Origin: Granulosicoccus sp045106475
GTDB lineage: Bacteria; Pseudomonadota; Gammaproteobacteria; Granulosicoccales; Granulosicoccaceae
Direction of reading: 5' to 3'
Assembly: GCA_045106475.1 (NCBI GenBank)
Contig: JBGCEO010000025.1
Coordinates: 140,019-204,018, forward strand
Length of the DNA: 64,000 nucleotides
Below, piece by piece: positions 25,533-35,298 of the stretch. The translations under genes and the position numbers were made by a program. Position 1 is the stretch's first letter; each line of letters begins with the position of its first letter. The notes under the pieces are model-generated. The model was not told the origin of the DNA, searched no databases, and saw nothing but the letters and a program-made list of their open reading frames with translations.

Positions 25533-26570
25533 TTAGGTATCAAGTCCTGCTAAAACCCGGACAAAACGCTCGCGATCTACATAACCCGTTATTGAATCGG
25601 TGATCGGATCTATAACTGCCACAGGGTGAGTTGCTTCTACTACCCGTGATGCCACCGCAGAAATTCTATCGCTGATCAATACCGATGTTTCAGAGCGGGA
25701 ATCGGAGGGCGTTGGTGCGCGCATTACGCTACCTATATCTACAACGCTTGAACGTGATACGTTTTTGGTAAATCGAGCCACATAGTCGTTTGCCGGATTT
25801 AGAATCAATTCAGCGGGACTTCCAATCTGCACAATCTGACCATGATCCATGATGGCGATACGATCGGCAATCTTGATAGCCTCATCAAGATCATGAGTTA
25901 TAAAGACGATGGTTTTGTGTAACTGATTTTGTAGTCTAAGCAGCTCATCCTGCAAGTCAGAGCGAATCAACGGATCCAGTGCAGAAAAAGGTTCATCCAG
26001 AAACCAGATGGAAGGATCACTTGCCAGTGATCTGGCAATACCAACGCGTTGCTGCTGACCACCTGATAACTCATTTGGAAAATAACGCTCTCGTCCCTGC
26101 AGACCTACCAGCTTGATCATTTCCAAAGCCTTTGCTTCACGCTGAGAGCGATCGATTCCCTGTACTTGCAAAGGGAAGGCTACATTACCTAATACATCTC
26201 GATTAGGTAAAAGTGCAAAGTGCTGGAACACCATACCCATCTTTTCGCGACGAGTTTGCCTCAATTGAGCTTCGCTCACCTTCAACAGATCCTGCCCTTC
26301 AAGAACTACACTTCCTAGAGTGGGCTCAATCAAACGCGACAGGCACCTGACGATTGTCGACTTCCCAGAACCAGACAACCCCATGATGACGAATACTTCT
26401 GCCCGATGAATATCAAAGGAGGCGTTATGCACCGCGGGAATCCATCCTTTCGAACTGATTTCCTCTGCGGTTAACGCACTGCCACCCTCCCTCTTGAACG
26501 CAGCACGGCTCGGACCGAACACCTTCCAAAGATCTTTACACTGCAGAACAGGCTCACGTTGATTATCCAT
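25533..26570 (-). CDS. proV: Glycine betaine/proline ABC transporter ATP-binding protein
   Basis: About 345 residues from ATG 26570 (MDNQREPVLQC); a TTG at 26588 is an upstream alternative. Walker A GLSGSGKST, Q-loop VFQHFALLPNRDV, signature LSGGQQQRVGIARSL, Walker B WFLDEPFSALD. The N-terminal extension before Walker A (IHRAEVFVIMG) and the C-terminal CBS-like region (VEATHPVAVIDPITDSITGYVDRE) are typical of ProV/OpuAA. It works with the double permease and the OpuAC-type binding protein directly upstream. CBS regions in this class sense ionic strength. Confidence 0.93.
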   Translation of the reverse strand: MDNQREPVLQCKDLWKVFGPSRAAFKREGGSALTAEEISSKGWIPAVHNASFDIHRAEVFVIMGLSGSGKSTIVRCLSRLIEPTLGSVVLEGQDLLKVSEAQLRQTRREKMGMVFQHFALLPNRDVLGNVAFPLQVQGIDRSQREAKALEMIKLVGLQGRERYFPNELSGGQQQRVGIARSLASDPSIWFLDEPFSALDPLIRSDLQDELLRLQNQLHKTIVFITHDLDEAIKIADRIAIMDHGQIVQIGSPAELILNPANDYVARFTKNVSRSSVVDIGSVMRAPTPSDSRSETSVLISDRISAVASRVVEATHPVAVIDPITDSITGYVDRERFVRVLAGLDT

Positions 26571-26612
26571 CGTAGAAACTGTTCCCAAAAAAGCGGTGTT
26601 TAGTCATATCGG

Positions 26613-28598
26613 TCAGTTTGTCTCGCCAGCACGTTGAATATCTGCATTCGCCGCTGCTGCCTTAAGTAATCCGTCAGCGATCAAGGCAAGACAAGCAACA
26701 CAAAGGCCAGCCACAATACCTTCCCCTACCTGAGAACGATTAAGCGCTATAAGTACTTCCTGACCTAGATCTTTCGTTCCGACCAGAGCGGCTATGATCA
26801 ACATGGAAAAGGCCATCATGATCGTCTGATTGATGCCAATCAACAACGTTGGCCAAGCGGCTGGCAGACGCAACCAAAGCAATGTTTGCCAGTTGGTACA
26901 ACCGGTAATCTTAGCGGCTTCGATGCGTGATGGCGGGACCTGATTCATACCCACCATGCCATATCGTATCGCGGGTGCCAGTGCATATAGGGTCACCGCA
27001 ACAATGGCGGAAACATCGCCAATTCTAAAGAGCATAACCGCTGGCAACAAATAGACAAGTGTAGGAAGTGTTTGCAAGGTATCCAGAAACAGATTAGCTG
27101 CAGACTGCAGACCTGCACGGGAAGACAACCAGAATCCAATTGGAAAGCCTATCAGCACAGCAATTAACACGGCTATGACAATAAGATAAACGGAATTCAT
27201 CGCGGGGCCCCAATAGCCCGTCACGACAATAAACAAAGCCAACCCCACGCAATACAAAGATAGGGAACGACCTCCAATCGCATATGCGCCAAGCCCGAGC
27301 GTACCGATGACAAAAGCCCAGGGTGCAGTAGCCAGAAAATCCCTGAATGGCCTCATCACTTCAAGCAATGCAAAGGTACGAAAAGCATCCAATACATCAA
27401 ACCATTCGCGATTGATCCATGTGACTAGATCATTCCAGAAAGCAGCAGTGGAGATAAGATACTCTTTGGGCCATTGCTGGGCGGGCTGGAACACCAAGGC
27501 CACAACGGTGGCTAATACTAACCAGGCGATCAGGAGTCGCCACAAAGGCTGCTGACCAGGCTCCAGGTGTTTACCATGAGCTGCTCGAGCTGCAGCCGCC
27601 TGACTGATTCGATCAAGGATAACAGCCAATGCAACTATTCCCATACCGGCTTCAAGACCAGTTCCAATATCGAGCTTTCGGAGCGCTTTCAAGACATCAA
27701 ATCCCAGCCCACCTGCACCGATCATCGATGCGATGATCACCATGTTTAATGTCATCATAATGGTCTGGTTAAGACCAACTGCAATTTTTGACATGGCTGT
27801 GGGTAGTTGAACCTGCCACAGCAGCTGCCTTCGAGTACATCCGGCCATATGGCCACATTCGATGGTCTCAGCGGGTATTGATTTGAGTGCAAGTACCGTG
27901 TTGTGAACCATCGGTGGCAATGCATAAAGGACAGTGGCTACAAGCGCAGCACTTGGGCCATAACCAAACAATAGAAGCGTGGGCACCAGATAGGAGAATA
28001 TGGGCACCGTTTGCATGACGTTCATAACAGCTCGCGTCACGTTCTCGACTCTTTCGCTACGAAATGACCAGACGCCTAACGCAAGTCCAATGGCGGTAGC
28101 CATCAAAACACTGACCAACACATTGGACAGAGTAACCATTGCGTTTTGCCACAAGCCAAAAAGAACCAGAAAGCTAACGCATACTCCTACAGTCACACAA
28201 AGCGGGCGCCCGCCTAGCCGCCATGCCATTATCAGCGCAGCGCCGCCAATTGCCAACCAAGACAAAGGAGGAACGCTTTGCTTAACATCAAGCCCTCTTC
28301 CAGAAAAGAGTCCATCAGCCAACACAATCACTGCGGCCTGAATAGGTCTGTCTATAAACTCTGCGAAAAGACGGGTAATGTCTTGAACTGCCAGGCTACC
28401 AATTGATGCATCTCTGGCAAACCAGTTGAGTGCATTCCCCACCTTCTCCGCCACAGGAAAAACCAACCAGTCAGGTATGACGCTCAGCCATGATGGACCA
28501 AGCCTGACGAGCAAGTACATAGCCAGCAACAAAACGCCCATCGAAACATAACGATGTCGCGGGTTATGCAGCAATGGAATAGTGGCAGAAATGTTCAC
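26613..28598 (-). CDS. proW: Glycine betaine ABC transporter permease, tandem-fused double ProW
   Basis: A 661-residue membrane protein containing two complete ProW-type permease domains. The first (about 160-340) has its ATPase-docking loop in AETIECGHMAGCTRRQLLWQVQLP; the second (about 480-650) has PSRIEAAKITGCTNWQTLLWLRLP. Both are followed by GLNQTIMM or GINQTIMM segments. Normal ProW is about 350 residues and works as a homodimer, so the fused form can supply both halves in one chain. Between genes for the binding protein and the ATPase. Confidence 0.92.
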   Translation of the reverse strand: MNISATIPLLHNPRHRYVSMGVLLLAMYLLVRLGPSWLSVIPDWLVFPVAEKVGNALNWFARDASIGSLAVQDITRLFAEFIDRPIQAAVIVLADGLFSGRGLDVKQSVPPLSWLAIGGAALIMAWRLGGRPLCVTVGVCVSFLVLFGLWQNAMVTLSNVLVSVLMATAIGLALGVWSFRSERVENVTRAVMNVMQTVPIFSYLVPTLLLFGYGPSAALVATVLYALPPMVHNTVLALKSIPAETIECGHMAGCTRRQLLWQVQLPTAMSKIAVGLNQTIMMTLNMVIIASMIGAGGLGFDVLKALRKLDIGTGLEAGMGIVALAVILDRISQAAAARAAHGKHLEPGQQPLWRLLIAWLVLATVVALVFQPAQQWPKEYLISTAAFWNDLVTWINREWFDVLDAFRTFALLEVMRPFRDFLATAPWAFVIGTLGLGAYAIGGRSLSLYCVGLALFIVVTGYWGPAMNSVYLIVIAVLIAVLIGFPIGFWLSSRAGLQSAANLFLDTLQTLPTLVYLLPAVMLFRIGDVSAIVAVTLYALAPAIRYGMVGMNQVPPSRIEAAKITGCTNWQTLLWLRLPAAWPTLLIGINQTIMMAFSMLIIAALVGTKDLGQEVLIALNRSQVGEGIVAGLCVACLALIADGLLKAAAANADIQRAGETN

Positions 28599-28698
28599 GT
28601 AATCACTAGAGGCCGAAGTTCATCAGCACAATGCACCGTGAGATAGAAAAGCGGTCGGCAAGCTCTGCCGACCACTAACGCCGCCCAGGTTAGCCAGC

Positions 28699-29664
28699 TT
28701 AACCGGCACAAGCAGCCCAAGGACGCCATGTATCCTGATTGGCTTTAAGCCATTCGGTTGCTACCTCGGTACTTGATCGCCCTTCAAGATCCACTTCTGC
28801 AATCAAGCCAGCCAGCGTGTCGTTGTCCATTGTATAGTTTCGCACCATCTCATAAGCACACGGCCATACTTCCTCACCACCGGCCCAACCCATCTTCTTG
28901 ATCCAGCCGTAGGGCTTTCCACAATCGCCCGTGGCTTCAGTATTGGGGCCCCAAGCGGGATCACTGAAACAACCATCTTCAAATTTGGGAAATTTAACAA
29001 ATTCACCTTCATATACTGATGTGATCCAGTGTGGCTCCCATACCCATAAGATCACTGGTGCTGTTCGATCGTAGGCTGCCTTTAGTTCTGCAAACATGGC
29101 AGCATCCGTTCCCGGATGGATGACCTCAAAGGGTAAATCCAGTGCGGCTATCATTTTTTCATCATGATCACCCCAGGATACCGGTCCACCCACATAGCGC
29201 CCCTTAGGGGATGTGTCTGCTGTTGAAAAATATTCAGCGCAGTCTTTGAGTGCCTCCCAATTTGGCAGCCCCGGGCAACTTTCCTTTACGTAGAGCGGAT
29301 ACCACCAGTCTTCTACTCCTGCCAGGCCAGTCTCGCCCAGGTCCAGCACATTACCGGTCGCTACGGATTTTTCGAGATTGATCAACTGAGTTGTCTGCCA
29401 GGTTTCCATTGCGATGTGCAAATCGCCATTTTCAAAACCGGGATAGCGACCTGAATCGTCAGCTACTACCAATTCTGTATTGTATCCGTAGGTTTGAAGT
29501 ATTAAGGACATCATCTCCCCTTGCAGCCCAATGCTGGTCCAATCAGCAATCATTATCTTTATAGGCTTGTCGGATTCCGGAACTGCCGCATGTGCATTGA
29601 ACGGAAGGCTCAAGGTTGCAGCCATCAAAACCGATAAGGCACAGCTTAATTTCTTAAATTGCAT
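28699..29664 (-). CDS. proX: Glycine betaine-type substrate-binding protein (OpuAC/ProX)
   Basis: A 321-residue periplasmic protein with signal peptide ending FNAHAA. OpuAC fold: IKIMIADWTSIGLQGEMM at the start, then ENGDLHIAMETWQT, GLAGVEDWWYPLYV and VILWVWEPHWI. The several Trp residues in these loops (VEDWWYP, WVWEPHW) are what quaternary-amine binders use to cage the trimethylammonium group. This supports a betaine, choline or related ligand. First gene of the three-gene importer operon. Confidence 0.92.
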   Translation of the reverse strand: MQFKKLSCALSVLMAATLSLPFNAHAAVPESDKPIKIMIADWTSIGLQGEMMSLILQTYGYNTELVVADDSGRYPGFENGDLHIAMETWQTTQLINLEKSVATGNVLDLGETGLAGVEDWWYPLYVKESCPGLPNWEALKDCAEYFSTADTSPKGRYVGGPVSWGDHDEKMIAALDLPFEVIHPGTDAAMFAELKAAYDRTAPVILWVWEPHWITSVYEGEFVKFPKFEDGCFSDPAWGPNTEATGDCGKPYGWIKKMGWAGGEEVWPCAYEMVRNYTMDNDTLAGLIAEVDLEGRSSTEVATEWLKANQDTWRPWAACAG

Positions 29665-29769
29665 AGTGTTTCCTTCTGGTTAAAAATCTACCCTCTAATT
29701 TTTTCGCGTTGCTTAATCATGCGAAAAACCCAATCCCCTCACTGGATTTAACCAGTAAAGTTATCTAAA

Positions 29770-30582
29770 TTACCCTTTTGCATACCAACCATTGTCAACA
29801 TATAACGCTGTACCGTTCACGAAGCTCGCCTCGTCTGATGCGAGAAAAAGCGCAGCCGATGCAACTTCATCTGCCTCACAGATCCGCACTTGTGCACCAT
29901 TAAGATCAGCTTCATTCCACTTCTGACCAAGATCATCCAGCTCATCGATCTCTCTGAGTCCATGTGCTGTTTTCACAAAGCCCGGACACACCGCATTGCA
30001 ACGAATGCCGTTGTCTCGGTATTCGGTAGAAATCGATCTTGCTAGTTGCAAGACAGCTCCTTTTGTCATGCAGTATAGCGATTCCAAAGCAAATCCCTTC
30101 TCGCCACCAATTGACGATGTAATCACAATTGAGCCTCCATCATGATCGAGCATGTGCTTAACAACTGAGCGGCAAACCAGAAAGGCGGATCGGACATTGA
30201 TATTCATCAATCTATCGTAGTCAGCCTCGGTCGTTTCATGAAGCGGCTTAACGATAATTGTTCCTGCATGATTGAATAGCACGGTTATCGGGCCAAACGA
30301 ATCTATTACGGAATTTATCGCCAGCTCAACTTGTTCGGAATCCGACACATCCGTTTGAATGAACAGAGCGCTACCACCCTTTTCATTAATTTCTTCAACC
30401 ACCTCATGGCCCTGTACTGCGTCGATGTCCAGTATAGCTACCTTGGCACCAGCAGCTGCAAATTGTAGAGACGCGGCTCGCCCCATCCCGCCAGCACCTC
30501 CAGTAATCAACGCAACTTTCCCTTTGAGTCGATCCGATCGGACTGACTCTAGTTTTGCAGTTGAACTTTTCCCCTCTAACAT
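29770..30582 (-). CDS. Short-chain dehydrogenase/reductase
   Basis: A 270-residue classical SDR with GGAGGMGRA nucleotide-binding loop, Asp after the second strand (ILDID, pointing to NAD preference), NHAG in place of NNAG, catalytic Ser in ITSSIGG and YCMTK. The C-terminal ALYVDNGW matches the family. It follows the dimethylglycine-dehydrogenase-like gene by 159 bases on the same strand, so it probably belongs to the methylamine-type catabolic set. Substrate unknown. Confidence 0.9.
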   Translation of the reverse strand: MLEGKSSTAKLESVRSDRLKGKVALITGGAGGMGRAASLQFAAAGAKVAILDIDAVQGHEVVEEINEKGGSALFIQTDVSDSEQVELAINSVIDSFGPITVLFNHAGTIIVKPLHETTEADYDRLMNINVRSAFLVCRSVVKHMLDHDGGSIVITSSIGGEKGFALESLYCMTKGAVLQLARSISTEYRDNGIRCNAVCPGFVKTAHGLREIDELDDLGQKWNEADLNGAQVRICEADEVASAALFLASDEASFVNGTALYVDNGWYAKG

Positions 30583-30741
30583 TTAGTACCTACCCGTATT
30601 CACTACCATGGAACATTGGACAAATCCTGCATCTACTGTCACGCCTACTAAGAAATTACATTCACCATTGATGTAGTGGAACCCAATAGTGCGATCCGCC
30701 ATTCACCACCCACGCACGACGGCTGCATAGGTTGCACATAA

Positions 30742-33192
30742 CTAGCTTTTGACCCGTTGCATATTGGAGTCATAAAGAGGTTTCAAATGCAGCTTACAGT
30801 CAACTCTGTTAGTAGCAACTTCCAGCTGGTAGCTACCACTGTTGATGAAATCATCATTTACCCCTGTTGGATTTCGTATATAACCGTAACCAATAGCACA
30901 TCCCACATGATGACCATATCCACCGCTACTCAACCATCCGACTCGCTCACCATTGCGGTATATGGTTTCTCGCCCCAACAAAATCACCTCCGGATCATTA
31001 ACGGAAAAACCCACCAGTTTCTTGTTTATACCCTGTTTCTGCTGATTAATGAAAGCGTTTCGCCCTTTAAATGGTTGATCAGTCTTGTTAGCTTTCACGG
31101 CCCAGTCCAGACCGGCTTCAAGCGGCGTATGGTCCGGGCCAATATCGCTGCCCCATGCCCGGTAGCCTTTTTCCAGTCTGCATGTTTCAATCACTCGATA
31201 TCCAGCATTGATCAATCCGTGAGACTTCCCGGCCTTCATCAAAGCCTCGTAAACTGTGTGGGCATATTCAACAGGCAAGTGCAGTTCCCAGCCTTGCTCA
31301 CCTACATAGGTAATTCTCAGTGCATTTACCGGGCACCCTGCTATGCCAATGGTTTGAACTGTTGAAAACGGAAATGCTTGATTCGATACATCATCCCGGG
31401 TGACCAACTCTAATATCTTGCGTGCTTTCGGCCCCATCAGCGACAGCACGCAAACGGCAGATGTCACATCAAACAACTGAGCATGAGCATCATCTGGAAT
31501 ATTGCGACTTATCCAGTCGAAATCATGTGTCGCAAATCCGGTACCCGTTACAATGTAAAACTCGTTATTAGATAGATTGGCAATGGTGAGATCAGCTTGA
31601 ATACCTCCACGATCATCCAGCATCTGGGTGTAGGTTAGCGAACCGATTGGTTTTTCCACGTCGTTGGCTGCAATCCAATTCAACACACTTTGCGCATCCG
31701 GCCCTTTTAAAACATACTTTGCGAAAGATGTTTGATCGATAAGCACTGCATCGTTTCTAACTGCATGGTGCTCTCTGGCCACAGCGTCATGCCAATTGGG
31801 CTTTTCAAATGTGTAATTGTCTTGCGCTACCTCACCAGCGGAGATATCTGCAAACCAGTTAGGACGTTCCCACCCGAGCTTCTCTCCAAAGCAGGCCCCC
31901 TGCTGTTTTAAGATGTCATACAGTGGTGATCTTCGACAGGGTCGTCCGGATTCATGCTCCTCATGCGGCCAGGCCATCGCATAGTGCTTCCCATAGGCTT
32001 CAAGAGTTCGGGTCCGCACCCAATCGGTATCAAAATGCGGACGCCCGAATCTTCGAATATCCACGCTCCACAAATCAAACGGCGGCTCACCTTTAAATAC
32101 CCATTCAGCCAAGGCCATGCCCGCCCCGCCACCAGCAGCTATACCAAACGCGTTAAATCCAGCGCCAACGAAGAAATTCTTTTGCTCTGGTGCTTCTCCC
32201 AGAATAAAATTGCCATCGGGAGTAAAGCTCTCCGGACCATTGATCATCTCCTTGATACCTGCATCTGAAAGCGCTGGCACTCTACCCAGGGCTTGTTCCA
32301 TCATGGGCTCGAAATGATCAATATCAGTGTCTAATAGCGAGTAACTGAATCCCTTCGGAATACCCTTCAGAGCCCAAGGTTTGGGATTGGGTTCATAGCC
32401 CCCCATCACCAAACCACCCACCTCTTCTTTGTAGTAGGTCAACCTATCAGGATCACGCAGCGTAGGCAGGTCAGAACCTACACCATTAATCTTCTCGGTT
32501 ATTACGTACTGATGTTGAACAGAAACCAATGGTATGTTTACACCAAAACGTTGCGCAAAAACCCTGCTCCATTGACCGGCACACAGCACTACCTTTTCAC
32601 ACGCGATTGTGCCATTGGCCGTGACTACGCCAGTTATCGTACCGTTATCGAGTTTTAGATCCAGTACCTCAGTATCTTCCATGATGTTAGCACCTGCCAT
32701 TCTTGCACCTTTGGCCAATGCCTGTGTGATGTCCGAAGGGTTGGCCTGACCGTCTGTCGGTAAAAACGCAGCGCCTACCAGATCATCTATATTCATCAGG
32801 GGCCAGAGCAACTGAGCCTCCTTCGGCGTTAGTAGTTGCATATCCAGACCAAAAGAGTGGGCAGTAGTAGCTTGGCGCTTCACTTCCGTCCAACGCGCCT
32901 CATTGCAAGCCAATCGCAATCCACCATTCATCTTCCAGCCAGTTGCCAGCCCGGTTTCCTGTTCAAGTTTGTTATAGAGCTCAACGGAATACCCGAGAAG
33001 CTGAGTGACGTTCGCGTTGCTACGCAGCTGACCCACTAATCCGGCTGCGTGAAACGTCGTGCCGGAAGTTAGCTTATGCTGTTCCAGTAACAGAACTTCA
33101 CATCCTAGTTTCGCAAGATGATAGGCGGTGGAACATCCTACAATTCCGCCACCGATAACAATAACTTTAGATGATGTTGGCAGCTCTCTCAT
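30742..33192 (-). CDS. Dimethylglycine/sarcosine dehydrogenase-like flavoprotein (copy 1)
   Basis: An 816-residue two-part enzyme. The N-terminal half is a DAO-type FAD domain (VIVIGGGIVGCSTAYHL), with a His in the TTFHAAG motif at the position covalently linked to FAD in dimethylglycine dehydrogenase. The C-terminal half is a GcvT-like tetrahydrofolate-binding domain (about 430-810). The family demethylates N-methyl glycines and passes the one-carbon unit to folate. It follows the phosphotransferase gene by 8 bases, and a second related pair lies on the opposite strand (35299-38666). The true substrate may be an N-methylated compound other than dimethylglycine, as suggested by the kinase partner. 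Confidence 0.88.
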   Translation of the reverse strand: MRELPTSSKVIVIGGGIVGCSTAYHLAKLGCEVLLLEQHKLTSGTTFHAAGLVGQLRSNANVTQLLGYSVELYNKLEQETGLATGWKMNGGLRLACNEARWTEVKRQATTAHSFGLDMQLLTPKEAQLLWPLMNIDDLVGAAFLPTDGQANPSDITQALAKGARMAGANIMEDTEVLDLKLDNGTITGVVTANGTIACEKVVLCAGQWSRVFAQRFGVNIPLVSVQHQYVITEKINGVGSDLPTLRDPDRLTYYKEEVGGLVMGGYEPNPKPWALKGIPKGFSYSLLDTDIDHFEPMMEQALGRVPALSDAGIKEMINGPESFTPDGNFILGEAPEQKNFFVGAGFNAFGIAAGGGAGMALAEWVFKGEPPFDLWSVDIRRFGRPHFDTDWVRTRTLEAYGKHYAMAWPHEEHESGRPCRRSPLYDILKQQGACFGEKLGWERPNWFADISAGEVAQDNYTFEKPNWHDAVAREHHAVRNDAVLIDQTSFAKYVLKGPDAQSVLNWIAANDVEKPIGSLTYTQMLDDRGGIQADLTIANLSNNEFYIVTGTGFATHDFDWISRNIPDDAHAQLFDVTSAVCVLSLMGPKARKILELVTRDDVSNQAFPFSTVQTIGIAGCPVNALRITYVGEQGWELHLPVEYAHTVYEALMKAGKSHGLINAGYRVIETCRLEKGYRAWGSDIGPDHTPLEAGLDWAVKANKTDQPFKGRNAFINQQKQGINKKLVGFSVNDPEVILLGRETIYRNGERVGWLSSGGYGHHVGCAIGYGYIRNPTGVNDDFINSGSYQLEVATNRVDCKLHLKPLYDSNMQRVKS

Positions 33193-33200
33193 ATGGAGTT

Positions 33201-34094
33201 CTAAAGGCGCTTGAAGTTGGCAAAACTTTGGTTGAAACGAGCTAGATTCTCGTCGGTGTAAGCGGCGTAATCAAAATCAAGACTGGAATGAATTTCGGAC
33301 ACCATGCTCCACATTGTTTCTCTTAACAACGATGCGCATTTCATGGCTTGGTAACGAAACCAAAGCTCATCATTCAATGTCTCCTGGTAATATTGCTCAA
33401 GCATCCAGCGCTCCAACGGTTCTTCTAGCTCACTGTTGGATGCAAGACCACCAAGATCAAAAAGCGGGGTATTGAAACCACCGTATTCCCAATCGATAAG
33501 CCACAAACGATTCCCATCATCCATGATGTTTGCTGGCAGCAAATCATTATGTCCGAAGACGATATCGAAGGGTGTTGCCGCTTGTTCCAGCGTTTCGGTA
33601 TTTTTCAACAGCGAGGGCAACAATTGCATGTGCGTGCTGCCACCCTCGCTAAGTGTTGCTGCGTAATCCCGCACTATATGGAACACCCAGAAAACCACCG
33701 AAGCACCGCGAAGATGTTTTGGTACATCCTGATGACATGTCCGCAGCAGTTTGACAATCTCGCCAAGTCGCGTTTGTTCCTGGATATGACCAGCATTCAA
33801 CGCATGCCCAGACACAAAATCCATGACCAGAACTCCTTCATCATGGAAAATTATCTCAGGTGAAATACCCGCTAACGCTGCGGCCTTTCCCGCCGCGATT
33901 TCATTGAATCGCAAGATCTGATGCTCGGGAATATCGCACCCTAGCCTCACTACGTATTTCTTAGCGTTTGTGGAGACCAGATAATTATGATTAGTTATCC
34001 CGCCTTCCAATGGGCTTACATCTACCGCTGTATTCCAGCACGGTAGCCTGGAGATGCGTTGAACATGTTCTGAAGGGTCGATTGCTTTACTCAT
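33201..34094 (-). CDS. Phosphotransferase of the choline/ethanolamine kinase-aminoglycoside phosphotransferase fold (copy 1)
   Basis: About 297 residues from ATG 34094 (MSKAIDPSEHVQRI); the longer frame to 34169 lacks family sequence. Catalytic loop HNDLLPANIM and metal Asp in LIDWEYGGFNTPLFDLGGLAS are intact, and the N-terminal lobe has GGITNHNYLVS. Eukaryotic-type choline kinases share the WEY-x-G segment. It starts the minus-strand unit kinase-flavoprotein and is divergent from the DeoR regulator. Likely substrate: a small amino alcohol or hydroxylated quaternary amine. Confidence 0.87.
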   Translation of the reverse strand: MSKAIDPSEHVQRISRLPCWNTAVDVSPLEGGITNHNYLVSTNAKKYVVRLGCDIPEHQILRFNEIAAGKAAALAGISPEIIFHDEGVLVMDFVSGHALNAGHIQEQTRLGEIVKLLRTCHQDVPKHLRGASVVFWVFHIVRDYAATLSEGGSTHMQLLPSLLKNTETLEQAATPFDIVFGHNDLLPANIMDDGNRLWLIDWEYGGFNTPLFDLGGLASNSELEEPLERWMLEQYYQETLNDELWFRYQAMKCASLLRETMWSMVSEIHSSLDFDYAAYTDENLARFNQSFANFKRL

Positions 34095-34438
34095 TGGCCG
34101 GAACAGACAAGCGGATGACACAGACGCACAAACACATTGATCGTCAGTGCGTTTGCAATCCACAGGCAAATCATTTTCATCCTCGTCATAGGATTAAGCC
34201 AGAGTTGTTCTTCCCATCTACCTGCTCTACATACTTTCTCAGCAAGCGTCCAATGTCAACAAAAAACAACATAAGTCATCAATTATGTTCTCTTTTGTTG
34301 ATTTTGAAGAAAGCTTACTCTAATCTGAACTCTCTTTTCGAGCTTGGCATTAAAGAGTGCATACAACCCGGAGTCTTACCCGGCTAAGCAAACACGTGAT
34401 GCGGGGGCGGGGCTTGTCAATCTTTCAAGAGATGGTTG
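34095..34438. promoter_or_regulatory. Divergent promoter region with nested inverted repeat
   Basis: It separates the two mirrored kinase/flavoprotein units. It holds a symmetric element at 34256-34301: outer arms TCAACAAAA/TTTTGTTGA, 3-base spacers, inner arms AACATAA/TTATGTT and an 8-base centre. This is a strong candidate operator for the DeoR-family protein encoded next to it. Nothing else was recognised. Confidence 0.65.
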
Positions 34439-35272
34439 ATGAATAAACAAACGCTGACCAACAATACGCACAGAGAACTTGAAATTCTTGATCAGCTACG
34501 CCTGTCGGGTGGCTCTTGCAGAATCAAATTTCTCGCCGAACGAATCGGAGTGACGGAACAAACCGTTAGAAGAAATATTCGTGTTTTAGAAAGTAATGGG
34601 CGAGTCAGAAAAGTACATGGAGGTGTGCAGCTGATAGAGGCGCAAAACGAAGCTCCTTTTCAAACTCGCATGAACGTAAGACCAGAAGCAAAAAAAGAAG
34701 TTGCGGCAAGTGTTGCGGATATGATTAGCGATGGTGATTCTTTATTTCTCGATATAGGATCAACGACTGCCTATGTTGCAATGGCACTACAAAATCATCA
34801 CGAGCTACTTATCATTACTAACTCGGTTGCTGTTGCACATACCTTAGTCAGCCGTAATAACAATAGAGTGTTTTTCTCCGGTGGAGAATTGCGAAGCCAT
34901 GATGGCGGTAGTTTTGGCGAAGGTGCTATTGATTTTATACATCAGTTCAACATGCAATACGCAATACTCTCAGTTGGCGCAATTGATTCAGAACGGGGTT
35001 TCATGCTGCATGACATGCAAGAAGCCAAAGTATCTCGCGAAGCAATGGCACGAGCACAAACTACAGTGATTGCAGGAGATAGCGGCAAGTTCGGCCGACG
35101 TGCACCGATCTGTATTGCTGAGCCTGAAGAATTCGATATTCTCATCAGCGATAAACGCCCTTCACCTGCTATTGCAGATATGCTTCAACGTAATGATATT
35201 GATTTGGTATTGAGTGGTGCTCAACAAAAGTCTCGCTCATCTAACAACTATGCATCGCTAAACTCAGGGTAA
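34439..35272 (+). CDS. DeoR-family transcriptional regulator
   Basis: About 277 residues (ATG 34439; a TTG lies just before). Winged helix-turn-helix near 12-65 with VTEQTVRRNIRVLESNGRVRKVHGG, then a DeoRC sensor domain with DGDSLFLDIGSTTAYVA (phosphosugar-type binding loop) and DSGKFGRRAP. DeoR sensors usually bind a phosphorylated sugar or alcohol, which fits the two kinases encoded around it. It opens the plus-strand unit with the second flavoprotein and kinase. The nested inverted repeat at 34256-34301 is its likely binding site. Confidence 0.92.
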   Translation: MNKQTLTNNTHRELEILDQLRLSGGSCRIKFLAERIGVTEQTVRRNIRVLESNGRVRKVHGGVQLIEAQNEAPFQTRMNVRPEAKKEVAASVADMISDGDSLFLDIGSTTAYVAMALQNHHELLIITNSVAVAHTLVSRNNNRVFFSGGELRSHDGGSFGEGAIDFIHQFNMQYAILSVGAIDSERGFMLHDMQEAKVSREAMARAQTTVIAGDSGKFGRRAPICIAEPEEFDILISDKRPSPAIADMLQRNDIDLVLSGAQQKSRSSNNYASLNSG

Positions 35273-35298
35273 TCGTAACTCGATGGAGGTTCGCTTTA

